DNA from: Marinobacter sp. JH2 | GTDB lineage: Bacteria > Pseudomonadota > Gammaproteobacteria > Pseudomonadales > Oleiphilaceae | DNA: 64,000 bases | Direction: 5' to 3' | NCBI RefSeq assembly: GCF_004353225.1 | Contig: NZ_CP037934.1 | Coordinates: 1,240,001 to 1,304,000 of the forward strand | Shown: positions 24,962 through 33,731 of the stretch, piece by piece | Numbering within the stretch: the first letter of the stretch is position 1 | Layout: each line of letters starts with the position of its first letter | The notes under the pieces: model-generated | What the model was told of the DNA's origin: nothing | Seen by the model: only the letters and a program-made list of their open reading frames with translations | Databases searched by the model: none | Translations under genes and position numbers: made by a program

Positions 24962-25735
24962 CTACAAACCCGAGCAAGCGTGACCGTTATCAACCACAAT
25001 TTCAGAACCCGTCATTGCTCTTCCCGCATCAGAAGCAAGAAGCAGAAGCGCACCATCCAGATCCTGGACCTGACAGAACTTTCTCGCAGGAATGCGTTTC
25101 TTAAGCCGTTCCCCCGCGTCACTTTCCAGAAAATCCTGGTTGATTTCAGTCATTACATAACCAGGCGCCAATGAGTTGACTCGAACGTTATGGCGCGCCA
25201 GTTCCAACGCCAAAGAGCGAGTCAGATGAGCCAGGCCAGCCTTGGCTGCGCAGTATGGCCCGACCCCACCTGCCAGACGGGTGGCCAGAATGGAGGTAAC
25301 GTTCACAATACTGCCACCATCACTCTGCGCCATTCTTCGGGCGCTTTCCTGAGCTACGATCCAGGCACCCTTGAGGTTGGTCTGCACAATGCTGTCCCAG
25401 TCATCATCTGTGTACTCCAGCGCTGCTTTTGTATCGCTGACACCAGCGTTGTTCACAACAACATCAAGCCCGCCATACTGACGGCATAGCTCGTCAAGAC
25501 AGGCAACAACTGACACCCGTGAGGCGACATCCAGTGACAATGCCAATGCAGCACCACCCTCACTGCGGATATCCGCAACCAGCTCCTGAAGGCGATCAAC
25601 CCGACGCGCACCCACAACAACCTGAGCGCCGGCTTTTGCCAGTGTTTTAGCGAAGTGGCGCCCAAGCCCGCTAGAGGCCCCCGTAACCAGTACACGTTTC
25701 CCGGCCAGGCCGAAGAGATGATGACTATCTATCAT
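24962..25735 (-). CDS. SDR family oxidoreductase (LvaD-like)
   Basis: This 257-residue classical short-chain dehydrogenase has the cofactor motif TGASSGLG near residue 20, NNAG, the catalytic serine in VNVTSILATR, the YCAAK catalytic Tyr-x3-Lys, and a GSEIVVDNGH C-terminus. In the Pseudomonas putida levulinate pathway the SDR LvaD reduces levulinyl-CoA to 4-hydroxyvaleryl-CoA. Its position directly after the ACAD10/11-like gene (2-base gap) matches the lva gene order. Interconversion of 4-keto and 4-hydroxy acyl-CoA is the best inference; the actual chain length is unknown. Confidence 0.9.
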   Translation of the reverse strand: MIDSHHLFGLAGKRVLVTGASSGLGRHFAKTLAKAGAQVVVGARRVDRLQELVADIRSEGGAALALSLDVASRVSVVACLDELCRQYGGLDVVVNNAGVSDTKAALEYTDDDWDSIVQTNLKGAWIVAQESARRMAQSDGGSIVNVTSILATRLAGGVGPYCAAKAGLAHLTRSLALELARHNVRVNSLAPGYVMTEINQDFLESDAGERLKKRIPARKFCQVQDLDGALLLLASDAGRAMTGSEIVVDNGHACSGL

Positions 25736-25737
25736 GT

Positions 25738-26916
25738 TTAACCTTTCAATTTGTCAGTGTGGCGGGCGAGAATTTTCCTTGCGAGACTCATCCGGTGAAC
25801 CTCGTTCGGCCCGTCGTAAATGCGGAAGCCTCGGGCATCTTTAAAGATTCGCTCCACGATGTTTTCACCGGAGACCCCTTGCCCGCCGAGGACCTGAACA
25901 CTCCGGTCAATTACTCGCCAAATACCTTCAGAACTGATCACCTTGGCCATACTGGATTCGGTGTTTGCGCGTTCGCCTTTGTCTAGTACCCATGCGCAGT
26001 GCATGATGGACAGGCGCGTAGTCAACATATCCATTTCGTTATCGGCCAGCATGAAGCCTACGCCTTGATGATCACCCAAGCGTTTCCCAAACGATTCACG
26101 TGTGCTCGCATATCGACAGGCTTCATCATGGGCTCGCTGAGCTGCTCCCAACCAACGCATGCAATGGGTCAACCTTGCCGGGGCCAAACGAACTTGCGCG
26201 TACCGAAATCCCTTGCCAATTTCGCCAAGGATGTCGCTAGCTGGCACTCTAAGATTCTCAAAGCGCACGACGCCATGGCCGCCGGTGAAGCACGAGTCCA
26301 TCACATCCATCATTCGGTCTACGTTAAAACCAGGCTTGTCAGTGTCTGTGAGAAACATGGTGGCGTTACCATCGTCAGTTCGCGCCATGATGATCGCAAA
26401 AGCGGCTCCCTCTGCACCGGTTATAAACCACTTCTTCCCATTGATAATATAATCATCGCCGTCACGGACAGCCGTCGTGTTAAGCATCGATGGGTCCGAC
26501 CCTGCTCCCGGAGAAGGTTCAGTCATCGCAAAACAAGACCGGGTTTCCCCTTCCACCAATGGTCGTAGCCAGCGCTCTTTCTGTGCCTCTGAAGCGACCA
26601 CATCCATCAGGTGGATGTTGCCCTCATCCGGCGCATGAACATTTAGTGCTGTGGGGCCGAGCGGCGAATATCCTGCCTCTTCGAAGATCACAGCTTTCGC
26701 AACATGAGAGAGTTCGGCGCCGCCCATTTCCCGTGACGCATGCAAAGCAAGCAGTCCGTTTTTACGCGCAAGGGCCACCAAATCATTTCGAAGTTCTTCA
26801 GTGGGACCGTGTGGTGTCTGGCGCGGATCGGATTCCAGAGGCATCACCTCGTCCCGGATAAAGCTGCGAACCTTCGCTTGCAACGCTTTGAGCTCATCAC
26901 TTAATTCAAAATTCAT
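25738..26916 (-). CDS. Acyl-CoA dehydrogenase, ACAD10/11 (LvaC)-like
   Basis: This 392-residue flavoprotein has the three-domain acyl-CoA dehydrogenase fold: CFAMTEPSPGAGSDPS and FITGAEGAAFAIIMA (FAD/substrate signature) and the C-terminal SVQVLGGQGVSGENIVERIFKDARGFRIYDGPNEV. The segment APDEGNIHLM near residue 90 resembles the APDTGNM motif of human ACAD10/11, enzymes that, like LvaC, process 4-phosphoacyl-CoA in 4-hydroxy-acid catabolism. Association with an APH-type kinase and DUF6285 protein strengthens that reading. Ordinary beta-oxidation is the alternative. Confidence 0.9.
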   Translation of the reverse strand: MNFELSDELKALQAKVRSFIRDEVMPLESDPRQTPHGPTEELRNDLVALARKNGLLALHASREMGGAELSHVAKAVIFEEAGYSPLGPTALNVHAPDEGNIHLMDVVASEAQKERWLRPLVEGETRSCFAMTEPSPGAGSDPSMLNTTAVRDGDDYIINGKKWFITGAEGAAFAIIMARTDDGNATMFLTDTDKPGFNVDRMMDVMDSCFTGGHGVVRFENLRVPASDILGEIGKGFRYAQVRLAPARLTHCMRWLGAAQRAHDEACRYASTRESFGKRLGDHQGVGFMLADNEMDMLTTRLSIMHCAWVLDKGERANTESSMAKVISSEGIWRVIDRSVQVLGGQGVSGENIVERIFKDARGFRIYDGPNEVHRMSLARKILARHTDKLKG

Positions 26917-26974
26917 CGTTATTTCCCAATCATTGGATTTATTTTAAGCCGATCAAAGTGAGCAGGCTCCGTTG

Positions 26975-27697
26975 TCACATCGACAACATGGATTGAGTTA
27001 TCCGCTCCATAACCGTCGAGCGCTCACCGGATTTAATAGGGTTGTATGGAGTATGGTTAAGGAGGCGCAGGTACGCTTTGACTGAGCCATCAGCATTTGG
27101 CTGGTCTACATCCACAATATTGAGGCACGCATGGTCCTGCTCGATAAAGGGTAGCGATGACAAGTCCCCGCTCATCAGCCACGAGATCAGAACCCGGTTG
27201 ACGGCATCATGGCTGGCGATCACAGCGCTTTGCCAACTCGTGTCCGCAAGCAGAGTGCCGAACCATTCAAGGACCCGAGCGCCAAAATCATCCCAACGCT
27301 CACCTCTCAGAAATCCAGCTTCAGGCTGTTGCGACCAGTGATAAGCTTCGGCCACTTCTGTGTCGTATGATTCCAAAGGCATCTTACTGAGCCGCCCCGC
27401 CCGAATCTCTCGCAAGGCAGCGGTTGATTCTGTGGCACACGAATCTGATCGACCTGCCAAAACCATATCAAGGGTCTGAATTGCCCTGGGATAGTCTGAG
27501 CTGAAGGCTATGTCGAATGTCACGCCCTGCAATATGCGGTTCAGCGCCTGCACCTGAGCCTCACCATCAGCGGACAGCGGCACAGACCTTGGGTCCAATG
27601 GATGACCTGTAGCATCGAAATAGTTAACGTGTCCGTGCCGGACCAGGTAAAGGCGACGACGACCTAACCCTTGGTAATGATTCGGAGTCGAGGACAT
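26975..27697 (-). CDS. Histidine phosphatase superfamily protein
   Basis: This 240-residue cytosolic protein has the branch-1 histidine phosphatase signature LVRHGHVNY (RHG with phospho-acceptor histidine, about residues 19-27), the second arginine in SSDYPRAIQT and the second catalytic histidine in IASHDAVNRV. Its start shares one base with the stop of the DUF6285 gene, so translation is coupled to the kinase/DUF6285 pair. I recall no phosphatase in the lva operon of Pseudomonas putida. It could remove phosphate from a phospho-acyl intermediate or act as a salvage/proofreading enzyme; this is inference from position. Confidence 0.88.
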   Translation of the reverse strand: MSSTPNHYQGLGRRRLYLVRHGHVNYFDATGHPLDPRSVPLSADGEAQVQALNRILQGVTFDIAFSSDYPRAIQTLDMVLAGRSDSCATESTAALREIRAGRLSKMPLESYDTEVAEAYHWSQQPEAGFLRGERWDDFGARVLEWFGTLLADTSWQSAVIASHDAVNRVLISWLMSGDLSSLPFIEQDHACLNIVDVDQPNADGSVKAYLRLLNHTPYNPIKSGERSTVMERITQSMLSM

Positions 27698-28086
27698 CAG
27701 CTTGCCCTCTTGGACGGATGCACAACTTTAGGGTTGCTGATAGCCAGCGCATTCACCACAGCCTTGTGCAAAACTGCCTGCAGTTGCTCCTGTTTTTGTC
27801 CTGGAGCGTCGAAAGAGCCTGCCCGGATCGCTTCTTTCATGGCCTGCCGGGAACTCTCCAGCGATGCTGGATCAACGCTTAAGGCGTCTGACAAGATATC
27901 TGTATAGGCGGCAACCTCATTCTGGCTGACACTCGCTCCACTTTTCGCTTCGCGAGCCGCAATCCCCATTGCGCTGGCGATCATGCGCACCTCGTAACGC
28001 AGGTTCTCCGGTACCGCGGGAAAGACATCCTTCAGCAGAGTTTCCCGTGCCACCTCAAGCAACTCACATGCATCTGGACGATTCAT
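27697..28086 (-). CDS. DUF6285 protein, LvaB-like partner of the acyl-CoA kinase
   Basis: This 129-residue helical protein has the DUF6285 pattern: a short N-terminal helix (RPDACELLEVARETLLKDVF), LRYEVRMIASAMGIAARE and a basic C-terminus. No catalytic motif is visible. Members occur almost always next to phosphotransferase-family genes; in Pseudomonas putida the small LvaB is required with LvaA for phosphorylation of 4-hydroxyvaleryl-CoA. Here its ATG overlaps the kinase stop by 4 bases and its stop overlaps the phosphatase start, implying a fixed stoichiometry. Equivalence to LvaB is based on context. Confidence 0.8.
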   Translation of the reverse strand: MNRPDACELLEVARETLLKDVFPAVPENLRYEVRMIASAMGIAAREAKSGASVSQNEVAAYTDILSDALSVDPASLESSRQAMKEAIRAGSFDAPGQKQEQLQAVLHKAVVNALAISNPKVVHPSKRAS

Positions 28087-29147
28087 GGATGACCTCCAGT
28101 CAATGTTAGAATATTGTATTCAACCTCTGGTACCAGCCGTCCGGTGAGAGCAAGCTCCAGCGAATACTGTTTCCCGGAAAGGTGCCGTTCGGCCTGCTGG
28201 ACGGCCACTATGGCCCAGCGGACGTGCGCCATAACCTGCCAGTATCGGAGTTCTTCTGGTGATATTTCTCGGGGATACACTTCCGAGTACCCAGCCATTA
28301 CATCGCTCAGAGCGCCAACACCACCCGCAACGTTCTCATTCCTGCCGAACCGCCAGCATTTTGCGGTCAACCATCCCAGGTCCTCACGCCAGTCTCCCCA
28401 TGCGGTGAACTCCCAATCGAGGATGCCTGACACTGCACCTTGATCCACCATGAAGTTACCGGTGCGAAAATCTCTGTGAATAAGGCATGATTCAACCGGA
28501 GCAGGCTTGTTGAGGCGAAGCCAACGCAACCCCCACTCGATAACGGGAAAGGCCCAAGGCAACTCATCCAGAAATCCCAGATATTGCTCAATGGTTGCCT
28601 GAACCGGATCTTCAGTCGGTGAGGGCAAGAAACCAAGCGCCTGCTGAGGCGGCTTTATGGAATGCAGCTTCGCCAGATTGCGCCCAAGTTCCCGACATAG
28701 AGCGGCTCGGTCAGGCACAAGGGCATCATCTTTAACCAACCGATGGCCTGCTGCGGTGCCACCAACCGCTTGCATGACAAAAAACTCGCGACCAATAACA
28801 CCCGGGTCTCTGCAGAGCCAGAAGGGTGTAGGCACATCGACACCTGCTTCATGGACCGTTTTAAGTACGGCATACTCGTCCGCCCTGGACATACTTACAT
28901 CCACTACAGACAGGGAGTCGGTCCGTAATACCCAGCGGTGCTCTCCGGCTTTGGAGCCACCACATACCTGTACATACAACAACCAGTTTTCCTGGATGGC
29001 GCCCCCGGAGAGCAACTCCATGTTGGTGATCTGTACATGGCTCCCCTGCAGAACCCCAGATAAATAACGCTCCAGACTTTCCTGCCACCCCCAACGGTCG
29101 CCCTCTATACGATGCTGTGAACTTGGGCCACTTTGTGCAACATCCAT
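28083..29147 (-). CDS. APH-type phosphotransferase, 4-hydroxyacyl-CoA kinase (LvaA)-like
   Basis: This 354-residue member of the aminoglycoside phosphotransferase/choline kinase superfamily has the catalytic loop LIHRDFRTGNFMVD (HxD..N) and the metal-binding ILDWEFTAWGDWREDLGW. Among family members without antibiotic roles are the kinase domain of human ACAD10/11 and LvaA, which phosphorylate 4-hydroxyacyl-CoA. I chose the ATG at 29147, preceded by AAGAGAG; a longer frame starts at 29210 but would cover the -12/-24 promoter. It is the first gene of a six-gene minus-strand run (kinase, DUF6285, phosphatase, ACAD, SDR, MDR). It should not be read as an antibiotic-resistance gene. Confidence 0.87.
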   Translation of the reverse strand: MDVAQSGPSSQHRIEGDRWGWQESLERYLSGVLQGSHVQITNMELLSGGAIQENWLLYVQVCGGSKAGEHRWVLRTDSLSVVDVSMSRADEYAVLKTVHEAGVDVPTPFWLCRDPGVIGREFFVMQAVGGTAAGHRLVKDDALVPDRAALCRELGRNLAKLHSIKPPQQALGFLPSPTEDPVQATIEQYLGFLDELPWAFPVIEWGLRWLRLNKPAPVESCLIHRDFRTGNFMVDQGAVSGILDWEFTAWGDWREDLGWLTAKCWRFGRNENVAGGVGALSDVMAGYSEVYPREISPEELRYWQVMAHVRWAIVAVQQAERHLSGKQYSLELALTGRLVPEVEYNILTLTGGHP

Positions 29148-29190
29148 TAGATACTCTCTTTTCGTAGATACGTTTCCATAAACTGCGTTG

Positions 29191-29206
29191 AGCAAACTCT
29201 GGGCCA
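29191..29206 (-). promoter_or_regulatory. Sigma-54 promoter of the kinase-ACAD-SDR operon
   Basis: On the minus strand TGGCCCAGAGTTTGCT matches the -24/-12 consensus TGGCAC-N5-TTGCW, with GG and GC separated by exactly 10 bases. It lies about 45 bases upstream of the kinase ATG. A sigma-54 activator gene is adjacent. Confidence 0.7.
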
Positions 29207-29299
29207 ACAAAGAGACTAAAAATAAATTGATTTAAATCATAGCTTTAGGGAATACACAAAAAAGGAGAGAAAAAACGCACCTCTATTCTGGCGCAATCT

Positions 29300-29326
29300 T
29301 GAAACACATTTTTTCACTTTTGAAAC
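29300..29326. promoter_or_regulatory. Upstream activator site (left), TTTCA-N4-TGAAA repeat
   Basis: TTTTCACTTTTGAAAC (29311-29326) is an inverted repeat TTTCA-CTTT-TGAAA, with an extra TGAAAC half-site at 29300-29305, 21 bases from its copy at 29321. It is about 105 bases from the minus-strand -24 element, a typical enhancer distance, and overlaps the -35 position expected for the regulator gene (TAATAT -10 at 29341-29346), so autoregulation is possible. The same 16-nt geometry recurs at 31370-31385. Confidence 0.6.
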
Positions 29327-29380
29327 AACTTAATCCGCGCTAATATTCCCCTACTCCATGCAAAGAAAGGCGTACCCATC

Positions 29381-31342
29381 ATGGCCACAGGACCCCACAA
29401 ACCGCGCATCATCGCTCTGATCAACCATCTCACTTTCGACGGTCATCCGAGCAAGTTAACGCTGACGCTGAACGAAATACTGCCTCGCTATGAACAACAA
29501 GCGGATATACAGATTGTCGAGACATCGGTCGATAAACTACTTGCAACGGCCAAATCAATAGAGCGGGAACAGCGCGCGGACATACTGATCTGCTCCAGTG
29601 CATCTGCGGAGTTTTTGCGGAAGAAAATTTCTATCACCATTCTCTCGTTCAGGATGGGTGAGTACGACCTTATCCGCGCCATCAACCTTGCCCGGGAGCG
29701 CGGCACCAAAGCCGGCATTCTTACGCACCAGCGTACCTTGAAAGAGCTTGAGGAAATGTCCTCACTATTTACGGTCGAGGTTTCACAGGCTGTCTACACC
29801 TCGCTACAGGAAGCTCGCGAAAAAGTCCGCACGCTTGTTGATCAAGGCTATCGCGTAATAATCGGCTCCCCTACCGTGGTTGAGCTGGCGGAAGCCGCTG
29901 GCGCAGAAGGTGTCTTCGCAATAAATGCTGACGCAGTTCGCCTGACACTCGATGATGCGCTCGCGATATGCCACAGCCGCGCAGCCGAAGCCCAAAAACA
30001 CCGGCGCATTCATGCGGTTCTGAAAAATCTTAGTGAAGGGGTCATTGCACTGGACGCGACAGGCAAAGTCTTTTCCGTTAACAACAGCATGAACACCCTG
30101 CTACAACCTGATCAGCCAATCTCCATCGGAGATCGCGCCGCCGAACACTTCCCCGACATCAATATAAATGGCGTGCTGACAAAGGGAACCGCGATTGAAA
30201 GCCACCTGAGCCTTAGAGGAAGCCAGCGCCTGGCCATTAGCGTACTTCCTATTATGGAAGACGGGCAGATAGACGGAGCAATACTGACATGTCAGGAAAT
30301 ACGGGAAATCCAGCGCGCGGAGCGTCGATTGCGCTCCCAAAGTCGCCCAAGCCATTTCATTGCCAAATATCACTTTGAACAACTGACCGGCGAGGAACAG
30401 GCATTTCAGCAAGCGATCCAGCTGGCAAAATTGTACGCCCACTCCAACTCGACTGTGTTAATTACCGGCGAGACCGGCACTGGCAAAGAGCTGTTTGCCC
30501 AAAGCATTCATAACGCCAGCAGCAGACAACAGATGCCATTCGTTGCGATTAACTGTGCGGCTTTCCCTGAAACCCTGCTTGAAAGCGAACTGTTTGGGTA
30601 TGACGAAGGGGCATTTACCGGCACCCGCAAAGGCGGGAAACCGGGGCTGTTCGAGGCAGCACACAACGGCACTATTTTCCTCGATGAGATTGGCGATATG
30701 CCGATTCATCTCCAGACTCGCTTGCTTCGAGTTTTACAAGAGCGTCAGGTACTCCGTCTTGGTGGCTCCGAGCCCACCCCCATCAATATCAGAGTCATTG
30801 CGGCCACCCACAGGGATCTGAAACAAGAAATCGCCAATAACCGGTTTCGTGAAGACCTTTTCTACCGTCTTAACATCCTCAGAATATCGGTACCGCCCTT
30901 GCGCAAGCGCGCCTCCGATATCCCACTACTCTCCAAACTGCTAGCCAGAAACCTCGCCGCGGGAAATACCGACCAGGAACAGGCGGCTAATGACATACTG
31001 AATACACTCATGCCTCGCCTGATGAACCACCAGTGGAGCGGCAATATTCGTGAACTTGAAAACCTGATAGAGCGCGCCTTTTTAATGAGCCAGTTCCCTG
31101 GCGAATCGAAACCACTTGAAGCCCTGTTTCCAGAGCTGTTCTCAGTACCTAAAGAGCATCACGCAATAAACACTCCAAAGGAAAGCCTGCACAATTTCGG
31201 CAAAGCCGCCGAGATAACGCTCATCCAGGAAACCCTCGACGCCCACGATGGCGATATGGCAAGAACTGCAAGAGCGCTGGGCATTAGCCGGTCGACCCTC
31301 TGGCGAAGGCTTCGCCAGCCCCAAACCAAAACTCAAAACTGA
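29381..31342 (+). CDS. Sigma-54-dependent activator with PrpR N-terminal domain (LvaR-like)
   Basis: This 653-residue enhancer-binding protein has four parts in order. A PrpR_N sensory domain (about 10-190) is followed by a PAS segment (about 210-300, [20 protein letters not shown]), a full AAA+ sigma-54 interaction domain and a Fis-type helix-turn-helix at the end ([18 protein letters not shown]). The AAA+ domain has Walker A GETGTGKE (Lys369), the GAFTGT loop and FLDEIGDMP. It lies between two divergent operons that both carry -24/-12 promoters and matching palindromes, so it should activate both. PrpR_N domains sense small organic acids or their CoA-related derivatives; the inducer here is unknown. 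Confidence 0.92.
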   Translation: MATGPHKPRIIALINHLTFDGHPSKLTLTLNEILPRYEQQADIQIVETSVDKLLATAKSIEREQRADILICSSASAEFLRKKISITILSFRMGEYDLIRAINLARERGTKAGILTHQRTLKELEEMSSLFTVEVSQAVYTSLQEAREKVRTLVDQGYRVIIGSPTVVELAEAAGAEGVFAINADAVRLTLDDALAICHSRAAEAQKHRRIHAVLKNLSEGVIALDATGKVFSVNNSMNTLLQPDQPISIGDRAAEHFPDININGVLTKGTAIESHLSLRGSQRLAISVLPIMEDGQIDGAILTCQEIREIQRAERRLRSQSRPSHFIAKYHFEQLTGEEQAFQQAIQLAKLYAHSNSTVLITGETGTGKELFAQSIHNASSRQQMPFVAINCAAFPETLLESELFGYDEGAFTGTRKGGKPGLFEAAHNGTIFLDEIGDMPIHLQTRLLRVLQERQVLRLGGSEPTPINIRVIAATHRDLKQEIANNRFREDLFYRLNILRISVPPLRKRASDIPLLSKLLARNLAAGNTDQEQAANDILNTLMPRLMNHQWSGNIRELENLIERAFLMSQFPGESKPLEALFPELFSVPKEHHAINTPKESLHNFGKAAEITLIQETLDAHDGDMARTARALGISRSTLWRRLRQPQTKTQN

Positions 31343-31369
31343 AACGTTCAACCAACAAATGCAACACGC

Positions 31370-31385
31370 GTTTCAGATTTGAAAC
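31370..31385. promoter_or_regulatory. Upstream activator site (right), GTTTCA-GATT-TGAAAC
   Basis: This is a perfect 6-4-6 inverted repeat 78 bases upstream of the -24 element at 31464. Flanking half-sites are TGAAACGTTCA (31340-31350, overlapping the regulator's stop codon) and GTTTCA (31441-31446). It matches the left site in arms and spacing. Confidence 0.65.
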
Positions 31386-31462
31386 AAGACCACTTCTAAA
31401 CACCACCCCCCTATACAGGCCCCACCCCCTCCAACCGTGGGTTTCAGCGCATCGTCACAAAC

Positions 31463-31478
31463 GGGCATACATTTTGCT
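31463..31478 (+). promoter_or_regulatory. Sigma-54 promoter of the acyl-CoA synthetase-TRAP operon
   Basis: GGGCATACATTTTGCT matches the -24/-12 consensus, with GG (31464-31465) and GC (31476-31477) 10 bases apart and the TTTGCT block intact. The predicted start near 31489 gives a 70-base leader. Confidence 0.7.
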
Positions 31479-31557
31479 CACTTCGATCTCGACAGACGAT
31501 TAACTTTACCCTGGCAACGCGAAGTCGCCCTTCTAAAACAACAACCGGAGGCCTGTC

Positions 31558-33168
31558 TTGAAAGGTTTAATGATGGATGCCCCTCTTAGCATCACAACAA
31601 TAATGTCTCATGCGGAAATGATCGCCGCAGAGAACAAGCTGATTTCCCGCGGTAAAAATGGCGACATAACCAGGCTGACCTACCACGACGCCTTCGTTCG
31701 AGTAGCCAAACTGGCAAACGCACTGGACCGTCTGGAACTCGCCCCCGAAGCAAGAGTCGGCACTCTTGCCTGGAATGACCATCGGCATTTCGAGCTGCAC
31801 TACGCTATCCCCTGTACTGGCCGTATCTGTCACACCATCAACCCGAAACTGTTCAAGGAGCAGGTCAAATTTATTATTAACGACGCACAGAACGAAGCAT
31901 TGTTCATCGACCCGGAATTCATTCCGGTCATCGAAGCGATGCAAAGCGACCTTCCCTCAGTAAAACACTGGGTAGCGCTATGCTCAGCCAACAACCTGCC
32001 TCAGAGCACCTTACCGAATCTGCAAGCCTATGAGAGCCTGCTCAACCGGGAACAGGATAGCTATGACTGGCCCACTCTGGATGAAAACCGCGCCAGCAAC
32101 CTGTGCTATACGTCTGGCACCACGGGCGACCCCAAAGGGGTATTGGGAAGTCATCGAAGTATTGTTTTGCAATGCATGTCACAAAACATGGCGAGCCAAC
32201 TGGGCCTTACATCCGAAGACGTTGTAATGCCCCTGGTACCCATGTTTCACGTCAATGCCTGGTGCATGCCTTACAGCGCCCCCATGGCAGGAGCGGCTCT
32301 GGTACTGCCTGGTCCACAGGTATCGGACGCACAGGCGATGACTGATCTCATCAACCAGGAGCAAGTTACTTTCTCTCTCGCCGTTCCGACACTCTGGAGT
32401 GGCATTAACCAGTTCCTGAATGCCACCAGCACTCGCATCCCAAGCCTTGACAGAGGCGTTATCGGAGGCGCTGCAGGCGCACTAAAACTGTATGACGAAA
32501 TGGATCGCCATGGCGTCAGACTGGAAAACGGTTGGGGTATGACAGAACTCAGCCCTATCGGAAGCTACAACCGCTACCTACCTGAACACAATCGACTTCC
32601 CGAAGCGGCCCGGGCAGACCAGCGCCTGAAATCTGGGCGTCCATTATTCGGAATTCAGATGCGCATCGTTGATGAAGACGGGAATACCTTACCCCACGAC
32701 GGAGAAACAACCGGCGTTCTGGAAATCCGCGGTCCATGGGCATGCAGCGCCTACTATGGCAAATCCCGGGAGCATGACTGGTTCAATACCGGCGACGTAG
32801 CAACCATTGACCCCTTAGGGTATATGCGCATCACAGACAGGGTAAAAGACGTAATCAAATCCGGAGGGGAATGGATCAGTTCCATCGAAATTGAAAATGC
32901 GATCATGGCACACCCCGGGGTTTGTGAAGCTGTCGTCATCGGCGTTGCTCATCAGCACTGGAGTGAGCGACCTCTCCTCGTTGTTGTGCCTGAAGACTCT
33001 TATCCATCACTAACTCCTGATCTGCTATTGAGCTTCCTTGAAGGGAAGATCCCCAAGTGGTGGATACCGAATGCCTGTGAGTTTGTTGACACCCTGCCTC
33101 ATACAGCCACCGGCAAAGTAAGCAAGAAAATGCTGCGCGAAAACTTTAACCGCTACCAGTGGGCCTGA
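31558..33168 (+). CDS. Acyl-CoA synthetase (AMP-forming), AlkK/LvaE-like
   Basis: This 536-residue adenylate-forming enzyme has the phosphate-binding P-loop [12 protein letters not shown] (about residues 182-193), GWGMTELSP, the hinge-region [20 protein letters not shown] and the terminal [10 protein letters not shown] lysine that is catalytic in adenylation. I selected the TTG at 31558: a CCGGAGG site lies at good distance and the resulting start [10 protein letters not shown] matches the usual family N-terminus, whereas the ATG at 31570 lacks this. It activates a carboxylic acid to its CoA thioester. In this cluster it would start catabolism of the acid imported by the adjacent TRAP system, as LvaE does for levulinate. 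Confidence 0.9.
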   Translation: MKGLMMDAPLSITTIMSHAEMIAAENKLISRGKNGDITRLTYHDAFVRVAKLANALDRLELAPEARVGTLAWNDHRHFELHYAIPCTGRICHTINPKLFKEQVKFIINDAQNEALFIDPEFIPVIEAMQSDLPSVKHWVALCSANNLPQSTLPNLQAYESLLNREQDSYDWPTLDENRASNLCYTSGTTGDPKGVLGSHRSIVLQCMSQNMASQLGLTSEDVVMPLVPMFHVNAWCMPYSAPMAGAALVLPGPQVSDAQAMTDLINQEQVTFSLAVPTLWSGINQFLNATSTRIPSLDRGVIGGAAGALKLYDEMDRHGVRLENGWGMTELSPIGSYNRYLPEHNRLPEAARADQRLKSGRPLFGIQMRIVDEDGNTLPHDGETTGVLEIRGPWACSAYYGKSREHDWFNTGDVATIDPLGYMRITDRVKDVIKSGGEWISSIEIENAIMAHPGVCEAVVIGVAHQHWSERPLLVVVPEDSYPSLTPDLLLSFLEGKIPKWWIPNACEFVDTLPHTATGKVSKKMLRENFNRYQWA

Positions 33169-33220
33169 TGCCTCACGAACAGAATAAATAAGAGTCCCCA
33201 TTAAAATAATAGAGAACGCT

Positions 33221-33727
33221 ATGAATCCTCTAAGAATCATTGAAACGTCCAACCTGATCGTCGGAAAGCTATTCAGTTTTTTCGTGTTCATAGGAATGGC
33301 TATCGTAGTTTACGAAGTCATCGCGAGATACGTCTTCAACGCTCCGTCGGTATGGGCTCCTGGTTACACGCAACGTGTCTTTGCGGCCTACTTCATCCTG
33401 ATCGGAGCCTACACCCTGATCAAAGGCGGGCACGTGCGGGTCGATGTACTACTTAATACCAGGTCTCCCCGGTGGAATGCCTTTGCGGACATGCTCAATT
33501 ATGTGGCCTTGGCCATCTGGACGACGGCCCTGACCTACGAGGCCTGGTTTTATTTCCTGGATGCCTGGGAGTTCAACGAATTGGATGCCAGTGCTTTGCG
33601 CCACCCTATGTGGCCGGTGAATCTGGCACTCTTTATAGGGACAGCTCTCATTCTGATCCAGGGTCTGGCCGGCCTGATGTCATCCGCAATCCAGTTCGTC
33701 AATCCAAAACAACAAAGCAAAGGGTAA
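33221..33727 (+). CDS. TRAP transporter small permease subunit (DctQ type), second system
   Basis: This 168-residue membrane protein has four helices and the DctQ features VIARYVFNAPSVWAPG and KGGHVRVDVL. It begins 52 bases after the acyl-CoA synthetase gene and is followed by dctM after 4 bases. It replaces the sodium symporter found in the Pseudomonas putida levulinate cluster as the presumed uptake route. Confidence 0.93.
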   Translation: MNPLRIIETSNLIVGKLFSFFVFIGMAIVVYEVIARYVFNAPSVWAPGYTQRVFAAYFILIGAYTLIKGGHVRVDVLLNTRSPRWNAFADMLNYVALAIWTTALTYEAWFYFLDAWEFNELDASALRHPMWPVNLALFIGTALILIQGLAGLMSSAIQFVNPKQQSKG

Positions 33728-33731
33728 GCCC

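Noticed and set aside
28083-29147. Aminoglycoside resistance gene
   Set aside because: The APH fold is shared with LvaA and ACAD10/11 kinases; DUF6285, ACAD and SDR neighbours indicate acyl-CoA metabolism.
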